Assembly: GCF_954871325.1 (NCBI RefSeq)
Contig: NC_088775.1
Location: 53,049,561-53,113,560, forward strand
Reading direction: 5' to 3'
Length of the DNA stretch: 64,000 nucleotides
Source: Gordionus sp. m RMFG-2023
Taxonomy: Eukaryota > Nematomorpha > Gordioida > Chordodea > Parachordodidae
Below, in pieces: positions 43,396-54,883 of this stretch (the stretch's first letter is position 1; each line of letters starts with the position of its first letter). Below the pieces are notes generated by a model. It had not been told where the DNA came from and did not search any database. It saw only the letters and a program-made list of their open reading frames with translations. Position numbers and translations under genes: made by a program.

Positions 43396-45393
43396 ATATT
43401 ATTTTTCTCCTAGAGAAAATATTTCCGACGGTCCTCGGGTCGTTGGATTGTGAAGAATTTTCTTTTAAGCTGCAGACAATAGATTTTCTGTCGGAACTCA
43501 ACACACTTTTCCATTTTTCCTGGTTAGTAGTATTCATCCTATTCGTTGTAAAGAAATTTCGTAAATGATTTAAATGTCTTTTTTCTAACCATTTAGGAGG
43601 CTTATAAGATATGCGAACGGATTCACTCTATCTCTTATTTCTTCGGGCATCCAACTGGGTTGATTTCTTAGGTCTCTAAAATTCTTTATCTATACAGAAT
43701 CATTATCTTGAAATGTTTTTAGTACCTTATTTTCTAAGTTATCTCTAAACCCTTGATGTTTTAATAATAATGAAGGGAATAGCTGAGATTTCCGCATGTG
43801 AAGTATTGCGATACGCGAATAAAATCCTTCAATATTATTTCTTAAATTATTCTGTATTCACTACTTCCCCAATGGAATTCGTATGATAAAGCGCTATTAG
43901 ATTGTGTATCATGTTTTATCATTTGAAACAATTTAAATCCATTCCTTGAAAAGGAGGATCGTTATCTGTAATTATATAATGCGGATAACCAAAACTGGCA
44001 AAAATTTCTTAAAATATTTGCAAACTTCATTAGCTTTGTTAGTCGAAATCAGTTCTATATTTAAAGTCGCTGTGAGGAGTAACTATATTTACGGACCTCG
44101 TGAAATCGATATGTACTCTGGCAAAAGGCTGTCTTGGGATTTATTTTTTCGTTATTTGTGTCTGTAATTATGCATTTTGTTGACACGAGGAATTACGACG
44201 ATATTCAAAAATATCACAGTAGTTTAGTAAATCTTTTATTAATAACTTGGGTATTACAATTCAATGAAACCAGAAGATATATCCATTATACATTTTCTCT
44301 ACCATTAAAAAACGTGTGTAAGTATTAACTGTTGGGACTCATAATTTTAAAAACTAATTTTATAGACCTTGTTTAATTTTTAATCTTTTTTTATATTCTT
44401 ATATAACTTAAGTGCTTTGTTATATTCTTATTTATTTTTAGCATGATTTATTACTCGTTAACCACAATTTTAACAGCCCCAATTCCCTATCTTTCAATGA
44501 AATCTTCTGTGCTCTTTCCATGTAGTGAGGCTAATTTTTATGCCCTATACAGTACGAATTAGCTTTTCTTAAAATTTTTCTGTTTTACTACGGGATATTT
44601 CCCCAGTTTCATCAATTGATCCCAGTCTTGATGAAATATTCAGCAATTGGTTTTTTTTACCCCTTCGATATTTTAATTCTACATCAAAATTACCTATGAA
44701 CAATAACTTTCGTTGTAATCTGGGCGATAACAATAATTCTCTATCATCCTTTTTGAAAAGAAAAACCAATGGCTTGTGATCCGTATAAATTATAAATTTT
44801 TACCAATTAGGTACACCCGATATTTCATTCCGAAAATTATCGCTAAGGCTTCTTGTTCTACTACCGAGTATCTCGTTTCAACATCTCAGAAATCTCTCAA
44901 AAAAATTACTGGGCGTTCTAACCGCTCTATCCAATATAACAATGAACCTCCAACTAGAGAATTGCACGGGTTGTCCGTAGCCCGACCCGATCCGAGCCAA
45001 AAATATTTTTCGGGTTTGGGCTCGGGTAGGGTTGTAATAACTGTCTGACCCGAAGCTCAACCCTACCGAAAAATAAATATTAATATAAATCTAAATAATC
45101 ATTATATTTAATAATGTCAATTATAAAACCATATCATTTTTTATTTATGACATTTTATCCTTAAAATGTCATTCAGAATAGTATGTAATTTTTAATTATT
45201 ATTTTATAATTTACATAAAAACCACATACCAAACTATTTTATGTGATTATATTTTAGTACATTGCATTGCATAGTTAACGATATTATTACACACTTTACT
45301 TTCATCATATTCTATCAAGTTAAATAAAATATATTTTACTAATATCTTTTAATTAAATAGCCTCATATTTTCATATTAAAAATAATTATTTCA

Positions 45394-45671
45394 ATGGATT
45401 ATAAATTAAAAAAAATTGGTGAAAAGATTAAGAGAAATGAATATAAAGTAAGGGAAAATGCCAATGGCAAATCTGAGGTCTGGAAAAAGTTTACATTTAT
45501 ATATGATAAAAACAAAGAAAAACTTAATTATCTAAGTTGCAATTTTTGCAAATATATATATTTTTATTATTCTATAACAAAAGGTTAGTATATTTATATA
45601 TAAAATATATATTATTGAATTTTTTAGGCACAAATCAACTTAAAAGGCCTAAATGTGTATTTATAAAATAG
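45394..45671 (+). CDS. BED zinc finger, N-terminus of hAT transposase
   Basis: Two exons, 45,394-45,583 and 45,628-45,671, separated by a 44-bp intron (GTTAGT...TTTTTTAG) that joins the frame exactly. The product contains KSEVWKKFTFIYDK, then LSCNFCKYIYFY, and after the intron GTNQLKRPKC. This is the BED finger order: VW..F, CxxC, a T..L.RH-like helix, and a final Cys/His. BED fingers bind the subterminal DNA of hAT elements. A stop follows shortly after, where a further intron or decay must be assumed. Downstream core pieces are split by the nested hAT; the part at 47,966-48,180 reads STIISRNLIDTADGICSKLF, the region preceding the catalytic core. Confidence 0.7.
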
Positions 45672-45810
45672 AGAGTAAAAAGTCTCAATTTAACAATTGA
45701 TAGCCTTTTTGGTACTGGTCCCAAAAAACTCAAATGTTTTATCATATATTAAAAAAAAGTGTACAAAGGTGCTTACCATGTTTTGTGGACGTGTTACAAT
45801 TCATTGGGAA

Positions 45811-47957
45811 TAGAGGAGGGCTCGGGCCGCATCGTGTCACGGTGGGTCACGGCGTGAGTGTGAATAAATTTTAAATTCCAAGGCGTGACGGGCCTTCCCA
45901 AAATTTTCCCCAGGCGTGATCGGGCGTGAACATAAATTTCCCGTGAATCACGGAAATTTTAATTTTTTAAATTTTTTTTTTTATAAATATAAATTTGATT
46001 ATAAATTTGCAATTTTATAATATTTTATATTTTCCTATTTAATTTAGTTCTTTTTTAAAAAAGAATAATTAATGAAAACTAAAAATCTTCCGCATTTTAT
46101 AAACAACACCGGTATCATTTCGTTAGTTCTATTTTCTTTTTATGTTTAGGTGTTTTTTACCGCGAGACTTTATGCTAAATTTTGCTTAAACATTTTACAG
46201 AAAAGTCAGTTATATTTTATTTGTAAAGATCTTCAATCTTTAAATGCAACAGAAAGTGAAGGATTTTACAAGCTAGGCCAAGAGATTTGGTGATACATAT
46301 GGGTAACAAAATATAAAATTTGTGAACCGAAAAACTCTCATGAATACTATAGGTCCAAAAATATACCATGAAATAAAATTTAAGATTAAAAGCATGATCT
46401 ATAATAATTACTTGTCCATAATCACTGATATTTGGACGGATGACTATAAAAATTTAAGTTTTTTTAACCATTATAGGACATATTATCATTAAGGATTTTA
46501 AATTAAAAACATTTGTTTTGGCAACAAGGGCAATGGATGAAAAAAACGTCAAAATTAAAAGTGCAGTCAATTCAATTTTAGGAGAATATGCAGAAGTAGA
46601 AAATTACTTAAATAAATGTATAGTTGTGAGTGATAACGGAGCAAATCTTATAAGTGCATTCAAAGATGACGAAACGCTAGCATTAATATTATGCATTATA
46701 TTTTTGACAATTGTTTAATTGAAATAGCCTTAAATATAAATGGTGTAAAAAAATATTACAATATTTCAAACAATCTACGGCTAATAGCAAACTAAACCAC
46801 ACCCTTAAACAAGATGTAATAGCGAGAATAACGAGATGGAACTCTGTATATATCATGATACAGAGTTTCTTAAAATCATATTCTGAAATACAGGTGTACA
46901 TGTTTAGCAAGCAAGAATTAAATAGATTAGCCACAATTGATATCAGCATCATACGCGAGTTAGATAAATTTTTATCAATATTTAAAGAATGCTCGAATAA
47001 TCTGAGAGCAGATTCTCGTCCCACAATAAATGAAGTTTGTCTATGGAAACAAAAATTAATAATATTTTGTTAACCTTCTAAACGTGATACAATAATAATC
47101 AAAACCTTAAAATACAGAACAAGATTTCTTTTAAAAGATTATTATGCAGCTACTAAATAAGTTAGGCTTAATTCTAGATCCGAATTTAAAGAAGAAAATG
47201 ATATATATAAAACAATCTTAAAAATGCTAAATGATATAAAATTAGATGATATGCATAAGTCAATGCCAACTATCATTTATAACTTTCCTAACTTATCCTA
47301 AACTCATAAAAAACCGTATATTCTAAATGGTCAATACCAACTATCACTTTCCTAATTCATTCTAAATCATAAAAGACCGTATATTCTAAATAAAAAATTT
47401 AGAGAATTTCTAGAGATGAAGCATCAACATCACCGATGAAGGCTGTGAGGATGAACTTAAAAGATTAATATAAGATAAATAACAAAACAATATTTGAAGT
47501 TTTAGAAGCAGGAATATTCATTTCCTTTTTTGAGAAAATTATCGAGTAAAATTTTGTCAGCTGCAAGTTCGGCTTCTAGTGAAAGGTTATTTTCTGTAGC
47601 CAATCTCTTATTAGAGGAAAGGCGTACACAATTGAAATAAAAGATGGACATTCTTCTTTTTCTAAATAAATTTCGATTTATAGATTATATTTACTTTTTG
47701 TTATTAATATGAATTATGAAAATAGAGAAATAAATAGAATGAATTCAAAAAAGTGTAAAATTATAGCAATAGTTTTGAAAAATTTAAAAACACCGTGAAT
47801 TTTCTGGCGTGACGGGCGTGAATCAAAATATTGCTTGTCGTGAGCGGGCGGGTCGGGTCGAAATTTTTTTAGTGGTAAACGTGAATGGGCGTGAATATAT
47901 TTTATCACCGTGAGCGGGCGGGCCGCGAATGAAAAATTAGGCCCGCGCCTACCTCTA
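45811..47957 (+). mobile_element. Second hAT nested in the first, perfect 8-bp TSD
   Basis: ATTGGGAA flanks it exactly (45,803-45,810 and 47,958-47,965). Ends: TAGAGGAGGGCTCGGGCC and GGCCCGCGCCTACCTCTA. Subterminal regions carry GTGACGGGCGTGA, GTGAGCGGGCGGG and related words (45,815-45,950 and 47,795-47,945), again GC-rich in an AT-rich body. It contains a decayed transposase over most of its length. Confidence 0.92.
46200..47690 (+). pseudogene. hAT transposase (ZBED-like), decayed
   Basis: Blocks on the plus strand: the catalytic region near 46,425 (a SLIITDIWTDDYKNLSF-like stretch); an open frame at 46,518-46,718 with FKDD and IVVSDNGANLISAFK, the second Asp motif; RITRWNSVYIMIQSFLKS near 46,830 (the TRWNS motif); FKECSNNLRADSRPTINEV near 46,985; and near 47,560-47,660 SAASSASSERLFSVANLLLE followed by ERRTQLK, the dimerisation domain. 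Several frame changes and stops lie between the blocks, so it is dead, but the order is complete. It is the most complete hAT transposase in the window. Confidence 0.8.
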
Positions 47958-50900
47958 ATTGGGAAGGCTTTGTTGCCAATATTTTGCCAAAATTGGCTTA
48001 ATATATGGAAATATTAATATTAAAAGCATCATTCTAAATTCTACCATAATTTCTAGAAATTTAATAGATACTGCTGATGGTATATGCAGTAAATTATTTC
48101 CGAAATTTAACGTATATATGAAAAAGGGTCGATGTGCTGGTAACAAATATATTAAAATATGGTTAAATTTTTTATAATTTTTAAATTTAACTTTTTTATA
48201 ATTTTTTTTTACAAATTCAATAAAATGCAACTTAATATATATCTTGATTAGATTATGGCCGTCAAATAAACTATTATTTAAGGTGGCGATGAATAAATAT
48301 ATATAAATTTTTTTTAAGGTTATTATAATATTCGTATTGTAAAATTTCGGACTCGGGTTGGGGTTAGATTGTACTAAAAAATATGTGTTCAGGCACGGGT
48401 CGGGCTTGAGCTGTGAAAAAATTACTTTACAGACCTCTACCTCCAACACCTTTATTAGATTCCATAAAATTACCTATAACTAGATTAAAACACATTGGTT
48501 CTTCCCCCACTTATCGCTTTAAAATTTTATAGGCTATTTGTTGTTCGTCATCCCATTTAAATGGAGGAAAGCCTTTTTTTTTAATAATTCGTGTAACAGA
48601 GTCGCAAATTTCATAAAATCCAATAATAACCATTCCCAGAAAGGATTGAACCTCAGACTCGCACATGGGTCTGCGCATATTATGCTTACCAGGATTTTTG
48701 TCCAAGAGTCTACCCTATACCTCATTTATTTTATGGCCAAAATATTCTATTTTGTTAAGGCCCAGAATAATTTTTTCATGACTTACTCTTAGCCTTTGTC
48801 AGAATCCGTTTAAAAACTTCTTCCAACCAGCAGTTGTGTTGACCCGGCGTTATACCCATTATTAACATATCACCCATATCACCCATATAATAAAAAACTC
48901 ATCCTAAACCTTGAAAAATAGCAGCCATTGTACGCTAAAATATTGGAGTCGATATATTTAACCCAAAAGGTAATCTATAAAATGCAAATAAACCTTTGGA
49001 CCTGGTAATCGTAAGCAATTTACATGCTGTAATTGTAATAAACCGAAGAAAAATCTACTTTCGAAAAATTCTTTCCTTCTTTTTAATTCGCTAACAAGTC
49101 ATCTATCCTAAGAAGTGGGGTGCTTAATCTCTATCACACAAGCATTTCATGATCACTCAAAAATCCGCTCATAAATGCAATTTACCATTAGCTTTTTTTC
49201 GCTATACAACGGGAAATATAATTCCGTCCTTTAATCCTCGATTTAATTACAATTCGATTTCATCCTTCCATTCAAAAGAACCCTGCGCATAGAGCAAAAA
49301 TTTTAGTACACTCTCTTTTAATTTTAAGTCCACTTGATAATCCATTAAACTACCATTTTCATCAAATATATTTAAATATTGATCCTTTAAAAAATCGATC
49401 TCCCTAAGAAATTGTTTCATTTCGAAATCATTTGGTTCCTTATTATTTATTTCCACCATTTTGGTCAACTTATTTTTCATGCTACCCGATAAATTTTCAG
49501 CCATTACCGCTTCTTCCCATGACTTTCTCCCATGTCATTGTACCATGATTCATTTTTCATATTCAAGCATTCTTCCGCCTTTAATTCTGTTGGAAATTTT
49601 TTACAAAATCTTCATCCAAATCATTATTTACAATATTATCTTTTATAAAATGCAACTTTTTTTTATTATCCATTTCATTAACATTTTGCAGGATAATCCC
49701 TTGTTTATTTGAAATTTCTTACCCTTTTGGTATATTGTTATTAATTTCAAATTTGAGATTCTTTTTACCGAAATTTATACCTTTATTTTATTTTTGATTT
49801 CGTTAATACAAATGACACAACCAAATTATCTCATTTATTTTCTTTACAATCCCATCCGACCATAGGATTCAACACAATTTTTTCATTATTATTTTTAAAT
49901 GCAGCCTTCCATAGGATTCAATAAAATTATTTATATTATTATTTTTGCAATCCACCCGACAATTTCTCAAAGTTTTTCCCTTCGACCTCCATACTTTTAG
50001 TAAATATTCCCTAAAAATTATTCATGGGGCCGTGTTTATTTATCCACTCCCACCCCATCATATTTTCTACATTTCAACTGTCCAAATTGAATTGTAACTC
50101 TCCTTTAGGAACTTCAAATATTGCTTTTCCTAAGATCACCATTTCGGAGCCATCAAACTGCCGAATAATAATATAGCCTACCTCTATAATTTTCTTTGGC
50201 CATAAACCCAAAAAATTTTCATATCCCATAATTGATATGGCCGCTTTAGTGTAACATGATATTTTTTTTATTTTCTAATTATTTCTATTCTGGGACAATT
50301 GTTAACCATTATATTTACCATCAAAATATGAACCTTTTTAACACTAATATTATTTTTACTATTATTATCTGTATACCGGGATTCGTATTGCACGACCTTT
50401 AGATTTATTATCTTTCCATCATAGAGTCAATTCTGACAATCAATGGTAACATGCTTGATCGTTCGACATTTAAAACAAATCATTACGATTTTGAATGCCA
50501 ATGAAGGAATTGGTTTATTTATTCTTGGTGGTAAACCATCCCCATTATTTTTAGTATTAAAACTCTGCAATTAGTGATACTGTGTCCAGTCCGTCCACAT
50601 CTAACGTAATTTTTATACTTTTATTATCACAAAATCGTAAAATGTCTCAATATTTTCTATATTTAAAACATCTTGTCTCAGGACATTGTAATGTTCCATG
50701 TCCCGGTTTATTATATGTATGATAAATAAAATTGCGATCTTTCCTTTGAAAATTATTCCCCATAGTCTTGTTTCTACCGTATCTTTGATATTTCGCCAAT
50801 TATTATTTCTAATATTATTACCAAATTTCCTTGCTAAAATTATTATTTCCAATTTTATTTCCGAAATGCTCATTTTGAACATTATTACCGAAATTTCCAT

Positions 50901-51199
50901 TTCTAAAATTATTGCAGAAATTATCATTTCTTAAACTTAAAAGTATCATATACATAATTATTTAGGATATTTTCATTATTTCCCACCAATGAGCGCATTC
51001 GCATTAATTCATCATCATAATTTTTATTAATCTGGTTTTTATACCAACCATTTGACCGACTAATGTCAGACATTGTAGGCCACCATGTAACGGTGCCCAA
51101 AATATTTTCCTGTCTATCATGACCTTTAATATTGTTCCCAAATTTAAATATTCCAGCTTCTCTTTATTCTCCTTTATAATAGGATTGTTATAATCCAGG

Positions 51200-51750
51200 T
51201 AAGTAAGCTACTACTGTCCCCTATGCTATTTTTTTGTTATCATCATATTTTGAGACATTAACCCGTAACATATTCCTTAGAAATTATTATATTTTGTTAA
51301 AGTTAGAACATATCCAACAATTAATACATGATAAAAGACAAATATACATAAGATGAGTTAATATATTTAAATATTTGTTGCTTTAAACGTCTTTCAAAAA
51401 TTTAATACATTTTTTAAATCTTATACAGCGTTGTGGCCCTTTTTTTATTTTACTTTTTACAAACGCCACCATTTTATAGGTACTCATAATTTTATGGCCG
51501 AATTTTATAGATCTTATTTAAATTTTTCACTTCATATTTTTTATATTCTTATATTACAATCACTTCTTATCTATTTTTATCTTTGTTTGCTCAAAAATTT
51601 CTTTTAAAACTTTATTTTATTTTTTACCATTAATATAATTAACGCAAATATTATAAATTACAAAAATATAGAAAAAATAGATAAATAACACCACAATATA
51701 ATGTTCATAAAAAAATTTCGTTATTTTATCCCTGTTGTAAATTGCACAAA
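51200..51750. other. AT-rich stretch between two gypsy fossils
   Basis: No recognised gene; junction between the outer end of element D and the fragment F. Confidence 0.35.
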
Positions 51751-52440
51751 GATTTGCTATTCATGATGTCACACGGTCTGGTCGAGGGTAATCGCGACAT
51801 TTTAAAGAATACGGAGTATTGGAATTTAGCTAGGAGTAATGCCCATCTAGTTATTCTGGGTCATAATTGATAAAGCTTCTTTCTCTATTTGAGAATAATT
51901 TTGTTAAGCTCTTGAGTGTCTTCGGGAAGCGAATGCAATAGGTCTTTCAGTAATATCGGTAAAAAGATGTGATAAAACGACACCCAGACTATAACTGGAA
52001 GATTTGGCGGCTAAAATTAATGGTCTTGATTGTCGGTATGGCGTTAGTAGAAAAGCGTCAATGATGTTTTTTTAAATCAAGAAATATGTTATCATAAATT
52101 ATTGACCATTTCCATCAGTTTTTTCGTGATAGATTTTATAGTGAACGTGTTTTGTTGCGAGATTCGGAAGGAAACGATGGATAATACCTTAGAAGTTCAA
52201 TAAACATTTGTAACTCTTTTGTGTTTTTGGGTATCATTCATTATAGCAATTACATATTTGTTGGTGGTCTGCATACCTTCACTATTTATTTTGTGACAAT
52301 GATATTCTATTTCCTTAAATTTAAAACATAATTTCAAGTTATTGTTGTCTAGTATTTTTAGTGCTCTACTCAAGTTTACATCAAGTTTGATTGAATTTTT
52401 CTTCCCAAAATAATATCATCAAGATAAGCGGTTCCACGTC

Positions 52441-52945
52441 TTTATAGAGAAACCATTTTTTATAGAGAAACATTTATAGAGAAGACAATTATAGAGAATG
52501 CATTTATAGAGAATTGTTTTATAGAGAATTGTTTTATAGAGAATGTAGTTTATAGAGAATGTTTTATAGAGAATGTTTTATATAGAGAATAATTTTTATA
52601 GAGAATTAATTTATAGAGAATGATTTTATATAGAATGCCGTTTATAGAGAATGGTTTTAAAGAGAATGTCGATTATAGAGAATGATTTTAAAGAGAATTA
52701 TTTTATAGAGAAGGCTTAATAGAGAATGACTTCTTAGAGAATAATTTTATAAGAGAATGTTGTTTATAGAGAATGATTTTAAAGAGAATTACTTTTATTA
52801 AAAATTATTTTGTAGAGAATCACATTGTAGAGAATTATTTTGTAGAGAATTACATTGTAGACAATTATTTTGTAGAGAATTATTTTCTAGATCTTGATTT
52901 TATAGAGAATTATTTTCTAGATCTTGATTTTATAGAGAAATATTA
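52441..52945 (+). repeat. Left foldback arm: ~35 degenerate copies of TTTATAGAGAAT
   Basis: Words are spaced 11-19 bp apart, with variants such as TTTTAAAGAGAATG, TTGTAGAGAATTA and TTTTCTAGATCTTGA toward the inner end. Long open frames here are by-products of the repeat. Confidence 0.9.
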
Positions 52946-53389
52946 TATATGGGACAATTATAGAGTTCAAAAATTTATGCGGGATTTGAAAAATATATCA
53001 AAATTAACATTTTAATAATACAATTCAGTTTATTTGTTGTATTTTTTCGATGACTTTATTTGTTTATACAATGGTTTTTTTGTAAAATCTTTTTAGTTCA
53101 TATCAAGGTTTAGCTTGATTATTAACTAAGCTATACAAAACCTGAAACGATTTGTTAAATATGTATTAACCGTTATTAAAGAGAATCTAAACTGAACCAA
53201 CCATTTTTAAAATTTTTATATATTGCATTTATATGTCAGCTACCTAAATTAGCCTATAGAAGGGTTCTTAACTTTACCCTTATGGATATAATATGACGGA
53301 CGAGAATCTTGATTCTAATTTTAATTAAGAAAAGGTTTTAACTAGTTGTTTGGATAAAAAATATGTCACATTCCCGTTCGTTCTGCGTT

Positions 53390-54883
53390 TTAACCCTTTA
53401 GGTTCCCTCATAAAATTAATATGTTGCAACACGATATTTAGTAATTTTTTTATTGATTCTAGTATAATATAATATAAAACACACAAAAAAAGTTTTTTAA
53501 ATTCAAAATGGCGGCTCTCCCTGGTGGTTTCAAATTCATATCATTGACACCTTATGGAAACTTTCGAAACAGTTTCTATTTTTATTTAGACATAGTGGTA
53601 CGTTGCATGATTTGCACGACCACCTTGTTCTTCTGGGATTTAACTTTGTACTACAGAAGGTACACCTTCGTGAGGTTCCTGCCTGAGGTTGATGAGCTGA
53701 GTTTTTTAGTCTAATTTCTGGAAGGATATAAGCTTTATATTTTTTCTTTGCATTGATATATAATTATTATCATTATGAATATTATCATCCCTATTAACAT
53801 TTTTACAGTATGCCAATTCGCTAGCAATTATTTGTCTTCGGAATTCTTTCGATGAGAGTTTATTATCTGTAAGAATATTGTATATTATGAATGAATTGAT
53901 AATCGCCGCATCTATCAGCCAAAAAAATATTGGTAGTCACCATTTTCGCCACTTTCGCGAAATTTCATATAAAGACTTGAAATGGTCAACAGACCCCATA
54001 TATTTATTATACATCTTTATCATTATTGGACATTTTACGTCAAATACTTCCCCTTTTTTATTTTTTCTCTTCACAGTATCCACTGATCTCGGATCAATAT
54101 AATTGGGCATTATAAATACGTCACGATTATCTCGCCATTTAATTATACTTATATTATTTTTGTCACTTCTCCAGTCAAACTCACCTCTTTTTAATTTTGT
54201 TTCCATATTCTTTATGGGCAAGTATCTCCTATTTTTGTTTAGTGTTCCGGTAGCATATATACCTTTCTTTTTTAAATCGATCAATTTCAATTTGATAAGG
54301 TGTATCCGATTCATAATCATCACTATCAATTTGGTAACGTGTATCCGATTCATAATCATCTTCGGAATCAGTGGATGAGTTGTCTAACGAAGAACCTTCA
54401 GATGGAATGTCCAGATAATCATCCATATATATAACAAGCTAAAATTATTGCGAAATGAGTTGGCAAAATTTATCAATTATTTAAAAAAATAAATATTAAA
54501 AATATTGTTGTTAAGTGGCAGTGGTTAGTTTAATATACCACATTAAAGAGATCAAAATAATATATAAATATTATTTATTTGAGCAAAAATAAATATTAGA
54601 AAGATAGATAAAATAGTGAGGAATATATACATTTAAAAATATTTGATAAATATACTTACTTATAATTAAAATTGGAATTTTAAGAAAAATCATCGTAAAA
54701 AACGTATTTTGAAATAAAGGCGCGAAAAAAAAAATTAAAAAATAACTTCTCCACAAACATATGAAAAAGAATATCTTTTAATATATATTCGTGGTGGTTT
54801 CATTTTATATGATTAACTCCTTTAGAAGATATAAAGGTTAAAAGGTGGTTTTATATTTGCACTACCGCGACCGAAAGGGTTAA
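53390..54883 (-). mobile_element. piggyBac element, internally deleted, TTAA target duplication
   Basis: TTAA at 53,390-53,393 and 54,880-54,883; inside, CCCTTTAGGTTCCC on the left and, inverted, CCCTTTCGGTCGCGG on the right, an imperfect terminal repeat beginning CCCTTT. The interior is one transposase gene on the minus strand lacking its central part. It lies inside the foldback element and is younger than it. Ends look usable while the gene is not, so it could only be moved in trans. Confidence 0.88.
53536..54426 (-). pseudogene. piggyBac transposase, central deletion
   Basis: Minus strand. The N-terminus (54,426-54,290) is the usual acidic, Ser/Asp-rich leader (MDDYLDIPSEGSSLD, with a ~36-bp duplicated YESD segment). 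It then passes, in a changed frame, directly to the late core: KKKGIYATGTLNKNRRYLP, LKRGEFDW, IIKWRDNRDVFIMPNYID, then CPIMIKMYNKYMGSVDHFK, which holds the third catalytic Asp (GVD in the family, SVD here). After a frame change near 53,937 come WLPIFFWLIDAAIINSF and KEFRRQIIAS, and finally the Cys-rich end RRCTFCSTK...WSCKSCNVPLCL..NCFESFH (about 53,680-53,550), the DNA-binding C-terminal domain. About 250 residues with the first two catalytic Asp residues are missing. Stop at 53,536-53,538. Confidence 0.85.

Larger units (their letters stand above)
44955..48439 (+). mobile_element. BED-type hAT element inserted in gypsy D, perfect 8-bp TSD
   Basis: CCTCCAAC flanks it exactly (44,947-44,954 and 48,440-48,447). 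The ends are TAGAGAATTGCACGGG and CAGACCTCTA (short TAGAG inverted repeat). Subterminal regions are rich in GGGTCGGGC/CCCGACCCG words (44,970-45,065 and 48,350-48,415). It carries a BED zinc-finger gene start and the beginning of the transposase core, and is itself interrupted by a second hAT (45,811-47,957). After removal of that insertion only ~1.3 kb remains, so the transposase is truncated. Confidence 0.9.
42494..51200 (-). mobile_element. Ty3/gypsy-type element fossil (D), minus strand, interrupted by a hAT
   Basis: Parts seen on the minus strand: zinc-knuckle region (about 50.9-50.4 kb), protease region (about 50.3-50.0), linker to RT with YQVDLKLKE (about 49.5-49.25), RT (about 49.2-48.7), RNase H split by the hAT at 44,955-48,439 (48.6-48.45 and 44.9-44.57), and integrase (about 44.4-43.4). 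It belongs to the same lineage as elements B and C, sharing the VDLKLKE linker and the FKKD-RELLLSPRLQR RNase H end. It is heavily decayed, with many breaks, and older than B. LTRs were not identified, so the outer limits are approximate. Confidence 0.7.

Noticed and set aside
52773-53015. Plus-strand frame with repeated ENYFVENY-like residues
   Set aside because: By-product of the TAGAGAATTA array of the left foldback arm.
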